This document shows positions 13,129 through 23,907 of a DNA stretch of 64,000 nt, one piece after another. Position numbers and translations under genes: made by a program. The stretch comes from Mercurialis annua (lineage: Eukaryota > Streptophyta > Magnoliopsida > Malpighiales > Euphorbiaceae), in the NCBI RefSeq assembly GCF_937616625.2, contig NC_065571.1:10728501-10792500 (forward strand), in the 5' to 3' direction. The notes beneath the pieces are model-generated. The model was not told the origin of the DNA, searched no databases, and saw nothing but the letters and a program-made list of their open reading frames with translations. Position 1 is the stretch's first letter. Each line of letters begins with the position of its first letter.

Positions 13129-14781
13129 ACAGGAAAATGTTGTCCTGTCTTTCTCCGAGGTGGCAACTATAACCAATGGAATACAAATACCAAAACAGAT
13201 TGATCAGACTACACTTCATTCAACTGGAATACTGATTTTTCAATTCTGCAGTCACTGATGTTTATCAGCTCATATGCATAAGCTTCTCTCAAAACTAGAA
13301 ACAGCTTTTTGAAATATATTTTTTTCCCAGCTTTTTGAAATATTACTTTATCACTGTTTAGGCTCTACCATCATAATAATTAATTACTATAACGACAATA
13401 AAATTCAACAGATTTTTAAAATCTTTGAATGCTTCAACATAATTGTACAGGCCAAATACTTCAAGACAATGACCCCTTTATCTTTTGAATTCTACATTGC
13501 TCCTTTCAATTATTGTTTTTTTTAATTGAATAATATTCTATTTTATGTACCCTTTCAACTTGAGTATGATTATTGGACTGCATATAGGCAAAAAGAAAAT
13601 GACATTTCAAGAAACAATAAATATGAAAGGACAAATCAACCAGCCAAAATCGGATTCCAATTGGAAAAATTTAAGAGAAATTGGATAAAAATAAAGATGA
13701 TAGACTCCAAAATTCATAGGTTTGACTTATATATAATTAATTTTTCATTTCTAGATCTAGATGCTGGTAATAATTTGGAATCCATCCATATGTTGCTTTG
13801 GAAGTATTAATAATTTGATGAAGTGTATGATTAGTTAAATGAGAGATGAATAATTCAATGATTGGATTTGCATGATTATATGGCACATCCATATTTGTTA
13901 TTGTAAAAGTAAACTCTACTTATTATTTTAGATTAGTTTAATGACTTAAAAATTTATGTCTCGATATTATCAATTCTAAACTAATTTTTAAATTTCATTA
14001 ATTATAATTTAATCTAAAAAAAATTATTTTATTTGTAGCCAAGTGTGTTCAATTAAATTAATTAAGTTTGATTATGCTCATATGAAAATCATTAAATGAT
14101 TTTTTTTATATTTGTTCTTTGTTTAATTAAATAAATTTAATTTTATAGACCATCATTAAATAATTGTCACATAAACAAAATTTTTATTTATTTATTTAAT
14201 TACAAAATACTTAATTACAATTAAAACAGAATCATTGCATTGATAAATTTAAAAGTTTTAGCTATTATTATTAAAAGCAATAAATAGTGGAAATTTTTAT
14301 TCATCAAGTCTTTAGACTGTGTTATGGTAAATACAAAACCATACAATCAAATTATAAATTGTAAAACTTAATAACTTGAAGAGAAAGAGAGAGATATTAA
14401 GATTACATAGAAATCTTTTTAATTAATAAAGAAATTGCGCACATTTTCATCCCAAGGAAAAAAATAAAAAAGAATTGCGCACATTACATGAGAATGTTGA
14501 CTGATTTATGAAAAAGGTAAAAATGAGACCCCGATAACGGCGGATCCAGCTGCATCACCCTAATTGGAGATTATTATATAGTGACAATTATTATAAACTA
14601 TTACTAAAATGTTTGTTATTATCATTATAGTTATACTACATGAATTGTGAACTTGTGACTTCACTAAATGTAAATGGAAAATGCTGCTGTGAACTTGTGA
14701 TTTCACTAATGTAAAATGCTGGAATAGGGGAAATTGATTAATCATGCAATATTCAAATCTAAGCTTAGAAATTTGAGCCCC
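13129..14781. other. Intergenic, no gene seen
   Basis: AT-rich sequence. The open frame at 13526-13810 has no recognisable domain or codon structure and I do not accept it as a gene. A short direct repeat of 'GAACTTGTGA.TTCACTAA' is visible at about 14650 and 14693. Confidence 0.35.
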
Positions 14782-14786
14782 ACATA

Positions 14787-15099
14787 TAATAGATTTTGAT
14801 AATTTGATCTGGAATTTTCATTAACTTTATTAATCATTGTGTTTTACAATTTATACTAAGAAATCAATGACACTTGTCATCTTCTTACTTGATACAAAGA
14901 AATAAAGTAACAGCTGAAGGCAACGGCTATATTCATTAACAATCTGTTAATGAATAAGCTGAGCTGTACATGCTTAGCTGTACTATCAACTAATCAGCCC
15001 TGCTTAACTGTTTTTATAATTAACAGCTCCTAACTAACTTATAACCAATTAACCCTTTCTATTCTTCTTCTTCTTAATGAATCTGAACTTCATTTAATA
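14787..15099 (-). repeat. 3' LTR of the 14.8-20.3 kb copia element
   Basis: This 313-bp copy abuts the polypurine tract on its inner side and the TSD ACATA on its outer side. A TATA-like TTATAAAAA on the minus strand lies near 15011-15019, between short CTGTT/AACAG arms. Confidence 0.93.
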
Positions 15100-15110
15100 C
15101 CCCTCCTCAA
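15100..15110 (-). other. Polypurine tract of the copia element
   Basis: TTGAGGAGGGG on the minus strand ends exactly where the LTR sequence TATTAAATG begins. It overlaps the stop codon of the polyprotein (15107-15109). Confidence 0.85.
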
Positions 15111-18100
15111 GCTGGAAAATATATATCATGTATTCCCAGCTTGGAAAGACAACTGAGAAAAGTAGAAATGGGTAAAGACTTTGTAAAAATATCTGCTAAC
15201 TGTTGAGAGGAAGAAACTGGGAATAGATGAATCAAACCACTCTGTATCTTCTGTCTGACAAGGTGACAATCCACTTCTATGTGTTTAGTTCGTTCATGGA
15301 ATACAGGGTTGTGGGCTATGTGACAAGCTGACTGGTTATCACAATAGACTAAGGCTGGTGTAGCTTCTGTTATTTTAAAATCTGTAAGTAAGTAGCTCAG
15401 CCATTGAATTTCACAGGAAACATTTGCAAGAGCCCTGTATTCTGCCTCTGAACTTGACTTTGAAACAGTCACTTGTTTCTTTGTTTTCCATGAAACCAAA
15501 GAGTCCCCAATAAAAACACAGAAACCGGTTATAGACCTTCTTGTGTCTGGGCAAGTTGCCCAATCTGAATCAGAAAATGCCTTCATCTTTAAGGTAGTTT
15601 CTGCTGGAAAAAATAGACCCTGGCCTGGAGACTTTTTCAAGTACCTTAAGACTCTTCCAATTGCAGCATAATGAACTTGAGATGGACAGTCCAAAAATTG
15701 TGATAGTTGCTGGACTGGAAAAGATATATCAGGCCTTGTGCTACATAAGTAAATTAGTTTTCCCACTAGTCTCCTGTAAGCTGTAACATCCTTGTAAGGA
15801 TTTGTTGAGTCTTTTACTAATCTGGTTTCAGCAGTCATTGGTGTTGAAGCAGGTTTAGCTCCCAAAAAATCTGTTTCCTTGAGTAAATCCATTATGTATT
15901 TTCTTTGACACAAATTGATCCCCTTCCTTGATCTTGCTACTTCAAGTCCTAAGAAATATTTTAAATTTCCAAGGTCTTTTATCTTGAACTCTTTATCTAA
16001 GTATGCTTTTACTGCTTCAATCTCAATGATATCATCTCCTGTCAATATAACATCATCTACATATACTAATAAAGTTGTAAAAGACTTGTTAGTTTGTTTT
16101 GTAAATAAAGATGAATCTGAACTTGACTGAATAAAACCCTGAGAAAGCAATGCATCAGTTAATTTCACATTCCATTGCCTACTAGCCTGTTTTAGGCCAT
16201 ATAATGATTTTGTCAATCTACAAACTAAACTAGGATCAGAAACAGAAAGACCTAGTGGAAGTTTCATGTAAACTTCCTCATGTAAGTCACCATGTAAAAA
16301 AGCATTATTTATGTCTAATTGTTTTAAAAACCAATTTTTAGCAGAAGCAATAGTTAACAAAACTCTAATTGTAGTCATTTTTGCTACTGGTGAGAAGGTG
16401 TCCATGTAATCTATGCCATTTTGTTGTGTATATCCTTTTGCAACTAACCTAGCCTTATGTCTTTCCACTGTTCCATTGCTATTATATTTTGTCTTAAAAA
16501 CCCATTTGCAGCCTATTGGTATTTTCCCTTCTGGTAAAGCAGTTAAATACCAAGTATTATTCATTTCTAAGGCATCTAACTCTTTTTGCATGGCTTCTTT
16601 CCAACAAGAATGCTGAACAGCATCATTATAAGTTTGAGGTTCTACATTCTGGTCCAAATTTAAAACAAAAGCCTTATGCAAACTATTTATACTATCAAAA
16701 CTAGATCCTTTAGAAATAACATGAGGTGTTGATTTACCAGAAACTTTAACTGATTGACAAACATAATCTTTGAAATGAACAGGTTCAGTAATTACTCTTG
16801 TTGACCTTCTTAAAGGAATAGTTGATACATCAGATACTATTGCTACATCAGACTCTAATCTAGATACATTAGCTTCTGAATTTCCTGAGTTCACATCAGA
16901 ACCTAAATTGGACAAATTAGTTTCATGATTCATATGCACAGTATCTAAGTCAATATTATAATCTTCACTAGGAACATCAATTGTTGTTGGTAAAACAACT
17001 TGACTAGACTGATTATGTAAAACAGATGTATCAAGATAAGGAAACAATAACTCATAAAACCTCACATGTCTAGATATGAAAACTTTTTTAGTTTGTAAAT
17101 CAAATAACCTATAACCTTTAGTGTTTGCAGGAAATCCTAAAAAAATACATTGAATAGCTCTAGGTGAAAATTTATGTCTCTCATGATTAAGAGTTGATGC
17201 ATATGCTAAGCAACCAAAAACCCTCAAATTACTAAAATCAGGCAATTTATTCATTAAAACTTCATATGGTGTTTTATCTTCAATAACAGGAGAAGGAACT
17301 CTATTAATAAGATACACAGCATGAGAAACACAATCTGACCAAAAACATATAGGCAAAGAAGCCTGAAATTTTAAAGCCCTAGCAACATTAAGAATATGCT
17401 GATGTTTCCTTTCAACTACAGCATTCTGTTCAGGTGTATATATACATGTTGTTTGATGAATAATACCTTTTGATTGATAAAAATCTGGCATACAAAATTC
17501 TAGACCATTATCAGACCTAATACATTTAACCTTAGATGCAAACTGAGTATCTACATAAGTAACAAAATTCTGCACAATAAATCTTGCCTCTGATTTTAAT
17601 TTTAACAAGAACAACCAAGTATACCTGCTTTTGTCATCCACTATAGTCAAGAAATATTTATGACCATACATAGATATTATTCTAGATGGACCCCATATAT
17701 CAATATGTATAAGGTCAAAGCAAGCATTCACAACAGAAGTACTGAGATTAAAAGGTATCTTTTTCTGCTTAGCCATATGACAAATTCCACAATGATCATT
17801 AAGTGGCAGCTTAATAGAAGAATCAATTGACTGTAAACATTTCAGTCTTGAGTTTGCCAAATGACCTAATCTATAATGCCAAGTAAAATCACTACTAACA
17901 GTCTTAGTACAAGGTTTATCAATACAAAAATTGACAAATTTACTACTAGCAGCAGTTTGTGAGCAATCAGACAAGCAATCAGATTTAGTAAGTTGATAGA
18001 GTCCTTGCACCTTTTTAGCTAATCCAATCGTCTTCCAATTGATGTGATCCTGAATTATGCAAACATCTCTATGAAGAATTACACAATACTGATAATATGT

Positions 18101-19732
18101 TGTTAGCTTACTGGTTGATATTAGATTGAAAAAGAAATTAGGCACAAATAAAACATCATGCAGTATAAAATTTTTACTAAAAATAACAGTTCCTATATGT
18201 GTTACCTTTATCTTTTGTGAGTTTGGCAATGTAACAAATATATCATTTACAGATTTATAAGAACTAAAATTATCCAATGAACAGGCTATATGATCAGTAG
18301 CACCTGAATCTACTATCCATTTTTCATTTATTAAACTTTTAACCATTGAACAAGCAGAAAAATGCAAACCTGAGTCTTCTGTTGCATTCTGTTGAGAAAA
18401 ATTAGTAGACACTATATTCACTTTTGGTGAAGAGGAAGAAGCATTTTGTTGCAAGAGATTCATTAAAAGTTTATACTGATCTTGAGTAATAACTTTCTCA
18501 CTATCTTTCACTTCTTTGTTTTCCCTTTCATTTGCTTCAGCAACTCCATTATACATTTGCACATTATTCTCATAAGAACCATTATACTGCTGATCATTAT
18601 AAGCCTGTAATCCATAATTCTGCTCATTTTGATTTCCAAAAACAACCTGATTACCAATCTGATCATTCTGATTTGTATTACTATTCGGAATTCCAAAATC
18701 ATAACAGTCTTCTTGTGAATAATCAACCATATATTCCCCCACTTGATTAACAAATGACTGTGGTCTCACTCTAGGCCTAAAACCTGGTGGATATCCATGC
18801 TTTTTGAAACAGATATCTATAGTATGTCCACTAGCACCACAAAAACTACACATTGGCTTATCATTAGCTGATGAATAAAACCTCTTTTGACCTGCCTGAG
18901 GACGAAAATTAGAATTCATAGGTGGCCTATTCCCATTATAAAAAGGTCTAACTGGATTGTAATTATTATAACCAGCCACTCTCCTCTGAAAACCAGCATT
19001 TGTCTGAGCAGCAAAAACTGTAGGTTCTATATTCTGTGCATTATTCAGTCCTAATCCTAGTTGTCTTTCTTGTTGTAAAACTTTAGAAAAAACCTTATTG
19101 ATATTAGGCAATGGCTCCATCATCAAGATTTGAGTCCTAGTAACTGAATAACTATCATTTAACCCCTTAAGAAACCTGATAACATGATCATTATCTTGAT
19201 GACTCTTAACTACTTTTAAAGCATCACAAGAACATTGAGGAACACAAGAACAAACAGGTATAACTCTCAGATTCATAAACTCATCCCACAAAATTTTCAA
19301 TTGAGTAAAATAATCTGTGACTGATAAATTGTTTTGTTTAAAAGCATACATCTCTTCTTGCAAATCTGAAATCCTACATACATCACCTTGAGAAAACCTG
19401 TCATACAGATCTTTCCACACATCAAGCGCATTATCCATCCACAAGACACTCTGTGCAATCGAAGGAGATAAGGATCTCAAAATCCATGATAACACCATTG
19501 TATTACACCTCTCCCAAATTGGATAAATCTGATCTAATTTTGAAGGTACAGAAATAGTGCCATCAACAAATTTCAATTTGTTTTTAGAAAGAAGACACAT
19601 TCTCATTGATCTAAACCATGAGCTATAGTTTTGACCATTCATCAATGGAGAAACCAAAACTAAAGAAGGATTTTCATTTGGATGCAAGTAATAAGGACTG
19701 GAAGTATCATTTTCAACAGTTACAAACGCCAT
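15107..19732 (-). CDS. Copia gag-pol polyprotein (1541 residues, intact)
   Basis: One open frame from ATG 19732 to a stop at 15107 encodes the whole copia polyprotein. Domains in order: gag with NGQNYSSWFRSMRMCLLSKN (residues ~33-52); CCHC zinc knuckle CSFCGASGHTIDIC (~293-306); aspartic protease WIVDSGATDHI (~472); integrase with the His/Cys region ending CGICHMAK, then catalytic residues in HIDIWGP, RSDNGLEF and VVERKHQH (~675-772); reverse transcriptase (~1040-1290) with CKWVFKTKYNSNGTVERHKA and the active-site YVDD at ~1224 (16051-16063); and RNase H with SDSDWATCPDTRR, SSSEAEYRAL and YCDNQSA to the C-terminus. Every catalytic motif is intact and there is no stop or frameshift. gag and pol lie in one frame, so their ratio must be set by processing or by another route. 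Lineage within copia was not determined. Confidence 0.95.
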   Translation of the reverse strand: MAFVTVENDTSSPYYLHPNENPSLVLVSPLMNGQNYSSWFRSMRMCLLSKNKLKFVDGTISVPSKLDQIYPIWERCNTMVLSWILRSLSPSIAQSVLWMDNALDVWKDLYDRFSQGDVCRISDLQEEMYAFKQNNLSVTDYFTQLKILWDEFMNLRVIPVCSCVPQCSCDALKVVKSHQDNDHVIRFLKGLNDSYSVTRTQILMMEPLPNINKVFSKVLQQERQLGLGLNNAQNIEPTVFAAQTNAGFQRRVAGYNNYNPVRPFYNGNRPPMNSNFRPQAGQKRFYSSANDKPMCSFCGASGHTIDICFKKHGYPPGFRPRVRPQSFVNQVGEYMVDYSQEDCYDFGIPNSNTNQNDQIGNQVVFGNQNEQNYGLQAYNDQQYNGSYENNVQMYNGVAEANERENKEVKDSEKVITQDQYKLLMNLLQQNASSSSPKVNIVSTNFSQQNATEDSGLHFSACSMVKSLINEKWIVDSGATDHIACSLDNFSSYKSVNDIFVTLPNSQKIKVTHIGTVIFSKNFILHDVLFVPNFFFNLISTSKLTTYYQYCVILHRDVCIIQDHINWKTIGLAKKVQGLYQLTKSDCLSDCSQTAASSKFVNFCIDKPCTKTVSSDFTWHYRLGHLANSRLKCLQSIDSSIKLPLNDHCGICHMAKQKKIPFNLSTSVVNACFDLIHIDIWGPSRIISMYGHKYFLTIVDDKSRYTWLFLLKLKSEARFIVQNFVTYVDTQFASKVKCIRSDNGLEFCMPDFYQSKGIIHQTTCIYTPEQNAVVERKHQHILNVARALKFQASLPICFWSDCVSHAVYLINRVPSPVIEDKTPYEVLMNKLPDFSNLRVFGCLAYASTLNHERHKFSPRAIQCIFLGFPANTKGYRLFDLQTKKVFISRHVRFYELLFPYLDTSVLHNQSSQVVLPTTIDVPSEDYNIDLDTVHMNHETNLSNLGSDVNSGNSEANVSRLESDVAIVSDVSTIPLRRSTRVITEPVHFKDYVCQSVKVSGKSTPHVISKGSSFDSINSLHKAFVLNLDQNVEPQTYNDAVQHSCWKEAMQKELDALEMNNTWYLTALPEGKIPIGCKWVFKTKYNSNGTVERHKARLVAKGYTQQNGIDYMDTFSPVAKMTTIRVLLTIASAKNWFLKQLDINNAFLHGDLHEEVYMKLPLGLSVSDPSLVCRLTKSLYGLKQASRQWNVKLTDALLSQGFIQSSSDSSLFTKQTNKSFTTLLVYVDDVILTGDDIIEIEAVKAYLDKEFKIKDLGNLKYFLGLEVARSRKGINLCQRKYIMDLLKETDFLGAKPASTPMTAETRLVKDSTNPYKDVTAYRRLVGKLIYLCSTRPDISFPVQQLSQFLDCPSQVHYAAIGRVLRYLKKSPGQGLFFPAETTLKMKAFSDSDWATCPDTRRSITGFCVFIGDSLVSWKTKKQVTVSKSSSEAEYRALANVSCEIQWLSYLLTDFKITEATPALVYCDNQSACHIAHNPVFHERTKHIEVDCHLVRQKIQSGLIHLFPVSSSQQLADIFTKSLPISTFLSCLSKLGIHDIYFPA

Positions 19733-19966
19733 TGTTGAGAAATGTTAAAGAAATTAGGGTTTTCAGAGAACAGAGAATAAGAAAATGAAGGAATAATCAA
19801 GAACAAGAATGATAGAAAAAATTTAGGAAGAAAGAGAAATATAGATTGATTGATAAGATTTTATAACTGAGAATTTTAACTTTGTATTAGAAGATTATTG
19901 CGGAAGCTTTTCTTTGAAGATTAAAATGAAGAAGAAACGAGCTGTTTCTTTATGAATAATGTTGTT

Positions 19967-19978
19967 GCTTTGATACCA
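19967..19978 (-). other. Primer-binding site (initiator tRNA-Met type) of the copia element
   Basis: TGGTATCAAAGC directly follows the 5' LTR on the minus strand. It matches the complement of the plant initiator tRNA-Met 3' end (TGGTATCAGAGC) at 11 of 12 positions. Confidence 0.88.
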
Positions 19979-20291
19979 TAATAGATTTTGATAATTTGAT
20001 CTGGAATTTTCATTAACTTTATTAATCATTGTGTTTTACAATTTATACTAAGAAATCAATGACACTTGTCATCTTCTTACTTGATACAAAGAAATAAAGT
20101 AACAGCTGAAGGCAACGGCTATATTCATTAACAATCTGTTAATGAATAAGCTGAGATGTACATGCTTAGCTGTACTATCAACTAATCAGCCCTGCTTAAC
20201 TGTTTTTATAATTAACAGCTCCTAACTAACTTATAACCAATTAACCCTTTCTATTCTTCTTCTTCTTAATGAATCTGAACTTCATTTAATA
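19979..20291 (-). repeat. 5' LTR of the 14.8-20.3 kb copia element
   Basis: This 313-bp copy differs from the 3' LTR at one position only (20156). The promoter should lie here, firing leftward. The outer edge is the TSD ACATA, next to a SINE target-site duplication that begins at 20296. Confidence 0.93.
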
Positions 20292-20312
20292 ACATAAAAT
20301 TACAAAATGCAT

Positions 20313-20404
20313 ATCAATGAGCTAGCGCTGAGCAGCAAATTGTTAGGTCGTGGGTTCAATTTCTCCCACAAACGCTCTCCTCCTCCCCAAATTATCAAAA
20401 AAAA
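20313..20404 (+). mobile_element. SINE, copy 1
   Basis: About 92 bp between the 17-bp direct repeats AAAATTACAAAATGCAT (20296-20312 and 20405-20421). It contains GAGCTAGCGCTGAGCAGC, a degenerate pol III A box, and GTCGTGGGTTCAATTTCTCC, a good B box. It ends in an A-rich tail after CTCCTCCCCAAATTATC. Length, long TSD, internal pol III boxes and poly(A) tail fit a short tRNA-derived SINE. Confidence 0.8.
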
Positions 20405-20643
20405 AAAATTACAAAATGCATGAAATGTATAATGAGCAAAATGGACGGTCTTGATACTTAAATTTATGGAATGATCTCATATGAATTAGACTTAGAACAT
20501 GCTGGAAGTAATATACACTAGAAATTTACATGTATATCCACTAATGAATAAAGGGGAGACATGAATTTTACATTATTAGTTATTATTCTTAAAATTATTT
20601 TTATTATTAATATAATAACTTAGTCATTATTTTAAAATAACAT

Positions 20644-20730
20644 ATAGCTCAAATGGTATAAGTATTGAAAATGTTAAGTTTGTGATTTAAATCCTCCTAC
20701 AAATGCTCCTTTCTCCCCAATTATTTAAAA
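20644..20730 (+). mobile_element. SINE, copy 2 (same family)
   Basis: About 87 bp between the 10-bp repeats AAAATAACAT (20634-20643 and 20731-20740). The A box reads TAGCTCAAATGGTATAAG and the B box region GTTTGTGATTTAAATCCTCC. The 3' part CTCCCCAATTATTTAAAAAA matches copy 1. Confidence 0.75.
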
Positions 20731-20740
20731 AAAATAACAT

Positions 20741-22139
20741 GAGATATCGACTATAACCATTTCTATGATTTCTCTATATATGAAATTGATTTACCTTATT
20801 TTAAGAAAAATTTACGAATTAAATTATTAAATTTGATTTATAAGAATTTAGTCCATAAATTTAAGGACCAAAATGATCCTTTAAATATAGTTAAATTTTA
20901 GATGTTGCAGAATACTACCAACAAATATTAGAATAAATTATCTCAGTATTGTTCAGGTGGACAAAATTTTGTTTAGTTTTTATGTTGTTCGGCTATATTT
21001 TAGACCAAACGATAAGTTTTTTTTGATTCAAATGCCGTTTAATTTTTTAAAAAACAATTATTTAGTACTCTATAAAATAATTGTGCAATTTTCTTTAAAA
21101 TAATTATGTAATAATCATCGGTTTAACTTTTTGAAACCGGAGTGGAACACACCCCACCCCAGCCCCACTTGATTATCCAATAAATTATTGCATTTATATT
21201 AATTCAGTTAAGTGTAAATTTGAGTTAATCAATTTTTGATAATTTTAATATATTTTAATAATTTAACTTGTATATGTCAGTATAGTTCTTATTCAAATTT
21301 AAATAATTGTATATGATCAAACTCATTCAAGTTCACTGTTAGGTATCAAAATATCTATCTAAATAATTGAGTTAAATATTATTGATTTTTATAAATGTAT
21401 TGAAAGCTTTGAAATTTACAAATTTATCTCAATTTTATAAATTTGCAAAATCTATTTAATATTTTTTCCAATTAAGTTAATTATATAATTGTTCACTCAG
21501 TTATTTAACTTTTAATTAACATTATTAGTCACATTTTTAAACATTAAAAAGTTGTGGGCCATTTAGGGATTTGATACCACTCTTATTATTATCATTAATT
21601 TCAAATTTTAAAAGAAATAAGGATGTGGGTCAATTAAAATTGAAATCAAAACAAGAACAGAGAATAGCAATATTCCCCCACATTAGGTAGTGAATTATTA
21701 TAAATTTTTTAAAGAAGCAACAATAATTTTCTCCTAAAATATCAAATTTAAACTCAATTAATTGTTTTTTACTATTTTAATTTTTAACACATAGCACATA
21801 GCACATAGATAGATATGTGCAACATCTAGTTCCATAGCCAAATAAGAGTAAAGTGGTAACAGTGGCAGAAGGAAAAGTCCTTGATAGTTCCAAGCTGATG
21901 AGATACCACAAACAAACAAAGTGCAACCACCAACGCAGAAAGGTTATGCCCCCACCTTAAAGTATGCATGGCCCCACCTAGCCCCACAACGAAATATGAC
22001 TTGGCCCTACCATGTATGGCCCACAATTTCCGCGTGAATTAAAGCTAATTTTGTGCCAGCAAATTGCTCATAAAAATATCAAAACAATAAGCAAATCATA
22101 TATTTGGAAACATGTATCTTTATTTCTATTTGTTAAAAC
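20741..22139. other. Intergenic, no gene seen
   Basis: AT-rich sequence. A GC-richer patch at about 21830-22030 gives a short minus-strand frame with no recognisable domain, which I do not annotate. Confidence 0.35.
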
Positions 22140-22147
22140 TGAATTTT

Positions 22148-22372
22148 GAGAAATTCTTAAGTAGACTCAATCCACCACGTCATCCGTGAACTAACCCTAT
22201 CATATAATAACACGTCATTAAAATGATGGCAATCTTGTAATATTGCCATTGAAAAGTGTAAATAAGTAATAAACGAATTTACAAAATTACCATCATTTTA
22301 ATGACATGTCATTATATGATAAGTTTAGTCCACGGATGACGTGGTAGACTAAGTCTACCTAAGAACCTCTCA
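22148..22372. mobile_element. MITE with ~85-bp inverted arms and 8-bp TSD
   Basis: The left arm starts GAGAAATTCTTAAGTAGACT and the right arm, reversed, starts TGAGAGGTTCTTAGGTAGAC. Both continue through CCACGTCATCCGTG, TTATCATATAATNACA and GTCATTAAAATGATGG. The flanking repeat TGAATTTT occurs at 22140-22147 and 22373-22380. There is no coding content. The end sequence resembles the MITE at 11436. Confidence 0.75.
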
Positions 22373-22380
22373 TGAATTTT

Positions 22381-23422
22381 TAGACTTTAAATTTAATAGA
22401 TATTAGGTTTTATTTTCTATGAAAATTAAATGCGGAAACTCCACGCGCCCTTAATATAATCAGGATAAATTTTTATTCATTTTTCATATTAAATTTTATT
22501 CTGAAACGAGTCTTTATATTTTTATTTTTATTAAAAATGAATTCCTTTATCGTTATATATAAAATTAAAGACTCAAAATAAAATATATTTATCGATAAAA
22601 CTCATAATAAAAATAAAAATAATTTCTAGACCAATTGTTGTAGTTTATTATTTTAATTCTAAACATGTAAATATATCATATGCACACATTATTATTATTA
22701 ATAATATTATTATTATTACAATCAAATTAAGATAAGTCTAAGATTTAATTTATATTCTTAGCCCATTTCTTTATTTAGTATAATTTTAAAAAAATGATAA
22801 TTTTAGATAAATGAAAATGTAAACACTAATATAGTATATTTAAAAAAGACACCATTGATATAATTTTGACAAAAGGTACAATTGTTTTTTTTAGTTTTTT
22901 TAAAAGTACACACAAGTCTTTAAATAAATTTTGGGCACAATTAAGCCATGTTTTTTTTTAAATAGAACAAATCCCTCTTTCATCCAACACCATTAGAAAC
23001 ACATGTTAATTGATGACATGTCTCTCATAACAATATAAGAAAAGTGTTAAAAGATAATTTTAATATTTAAAATATTTACCGAAAATTTGAAGGGCTAAAT
23101 GTCCAAAAAAATAAATTAAAAGTGCATAAATGCTCTTTATAAAAAAATTAAAGAACTTTTTTACACAATTTAAAAATATCAAAGGTTTAAATGGCCTAAA
23201 AATAACTTAAGGGTCTGTATATTCTTTTTAAAAGGTTTTTTTTGTCTATAACATTTTATGGATATTATACTAGATATCCACAACGACTTAAATTATTTTA
23301 ATTTACAAATCAGTTGTTTATATTCATAAATAGTTTAAATATTTTTTTTGGTTATAACAAAAACTATTATATTCTATATTAGCATGTTAATTATATTAAA
23401 AGTTTAAATAATCATATAATGT
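22381..23422. other. Intergenic, no gene seen
   Basis: Very AT-rich. The block 22900-23240 repeats phrases of the kind 'aaat ggcctaaa' and 'agtacacacaagtcttt' that look like decayed MITE ends, but no boundaries could be fixed. Confidence 0.3.
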
Positions 23423-23430
23423 CTCCACAG

Positions 23431-23899
23431 CTATGAAGCACGGAAACTTCGACAAAGTTGCGTTTCCCGTTTCGGAAACGTTTCGGAAACCGGAAACTTT
23501 TGGACACCCGCACGAAACGTTTCGGGCCGTTTTCGTAAATTGTAAAAATTAATAATTTGTAAAAAAATTAAAATTATTGCCCACAAATAAAAAAATCTAA
23601 CTAGTTACCCATAAATTTTACATTCGCATTGCCCACAATACATCAAATATACTTATTTGTGTTGAATTATATTATATTTTTTTATATATTTATAAAATTT
23701 TAAATATTTAGTATATTATAATGAATTATTTTGTTAATTATCATAAATATTTAGATAATATTTTTATAAATATATCCTTATATTTTTGTTATTTACACGT
23801 TTCCCCCACGTTTCGTGTCCTCCATTTTGAAAAACTTTCGTTTCCCCGTGTCCGTTTCGTATCGTTTCCGTTTCCCGTTTCCGTTTCCGTGCTACCTAG
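23431..23899. mobile_element. hAT-like non-autonomous element
   Basis: A 469-bp element flanked by the exact 8-bp duplication CTCCACAG (23423-23430 and 23900-23907). Ends are CTATGAAGCACGG and CCGTGCTACCTAG (11 of 13 bases inverted-complementary), followed by subterminal CGGAAAC/GTTTCCG repeats on both sides. An 8-bp TSD with short TIRs and dense subterminal motifs fits the hAT superfamily. No transposase is present. Confidence 0.8.
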
Positions 23900-23907
23900 C
23901 TCCACAG

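Larger units (their letters stand above)
14787..20291 (-). mobile_element. Complete Ty1/copia LTR retrotransposon, structurally intact
   Basis: The 5505-bp element, transcribed on the minus strand, is flanked by the 5-bp duplication ACATA (14782-14786 and 20292-20296). It has two 313-bp LTRs that differ at one base (14964 c versus 20156 a), an initiator-tRNA-Met-like primer-binding site, a polypurine tract and one uninterrupted gag-pol frame. Domain order is gag, protease, integrase, reverse transcriptase, RNase H, that is, copia order. LTR identity implies a very recent insertion. The LTR ends are non-canonical: in the element's own direction they begin TATTAAATG and end AAATCTATTA instead of TG..CA. 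Their exact position is fixed by three independent signals: TSD, PBS and PPT. All parts needed for autonomous movement appear present. Confidence 0.95.

Noticed and set aside
13526..13810. 94-residue frame on the plus strand
   Set aside because: AT-driven composition, no recognisable domain, splice or promoter context.
21826..22026. 66-residue minus-strand frame in a GC-richer patch
   Set aside because: No domain or gene context; probably chance.
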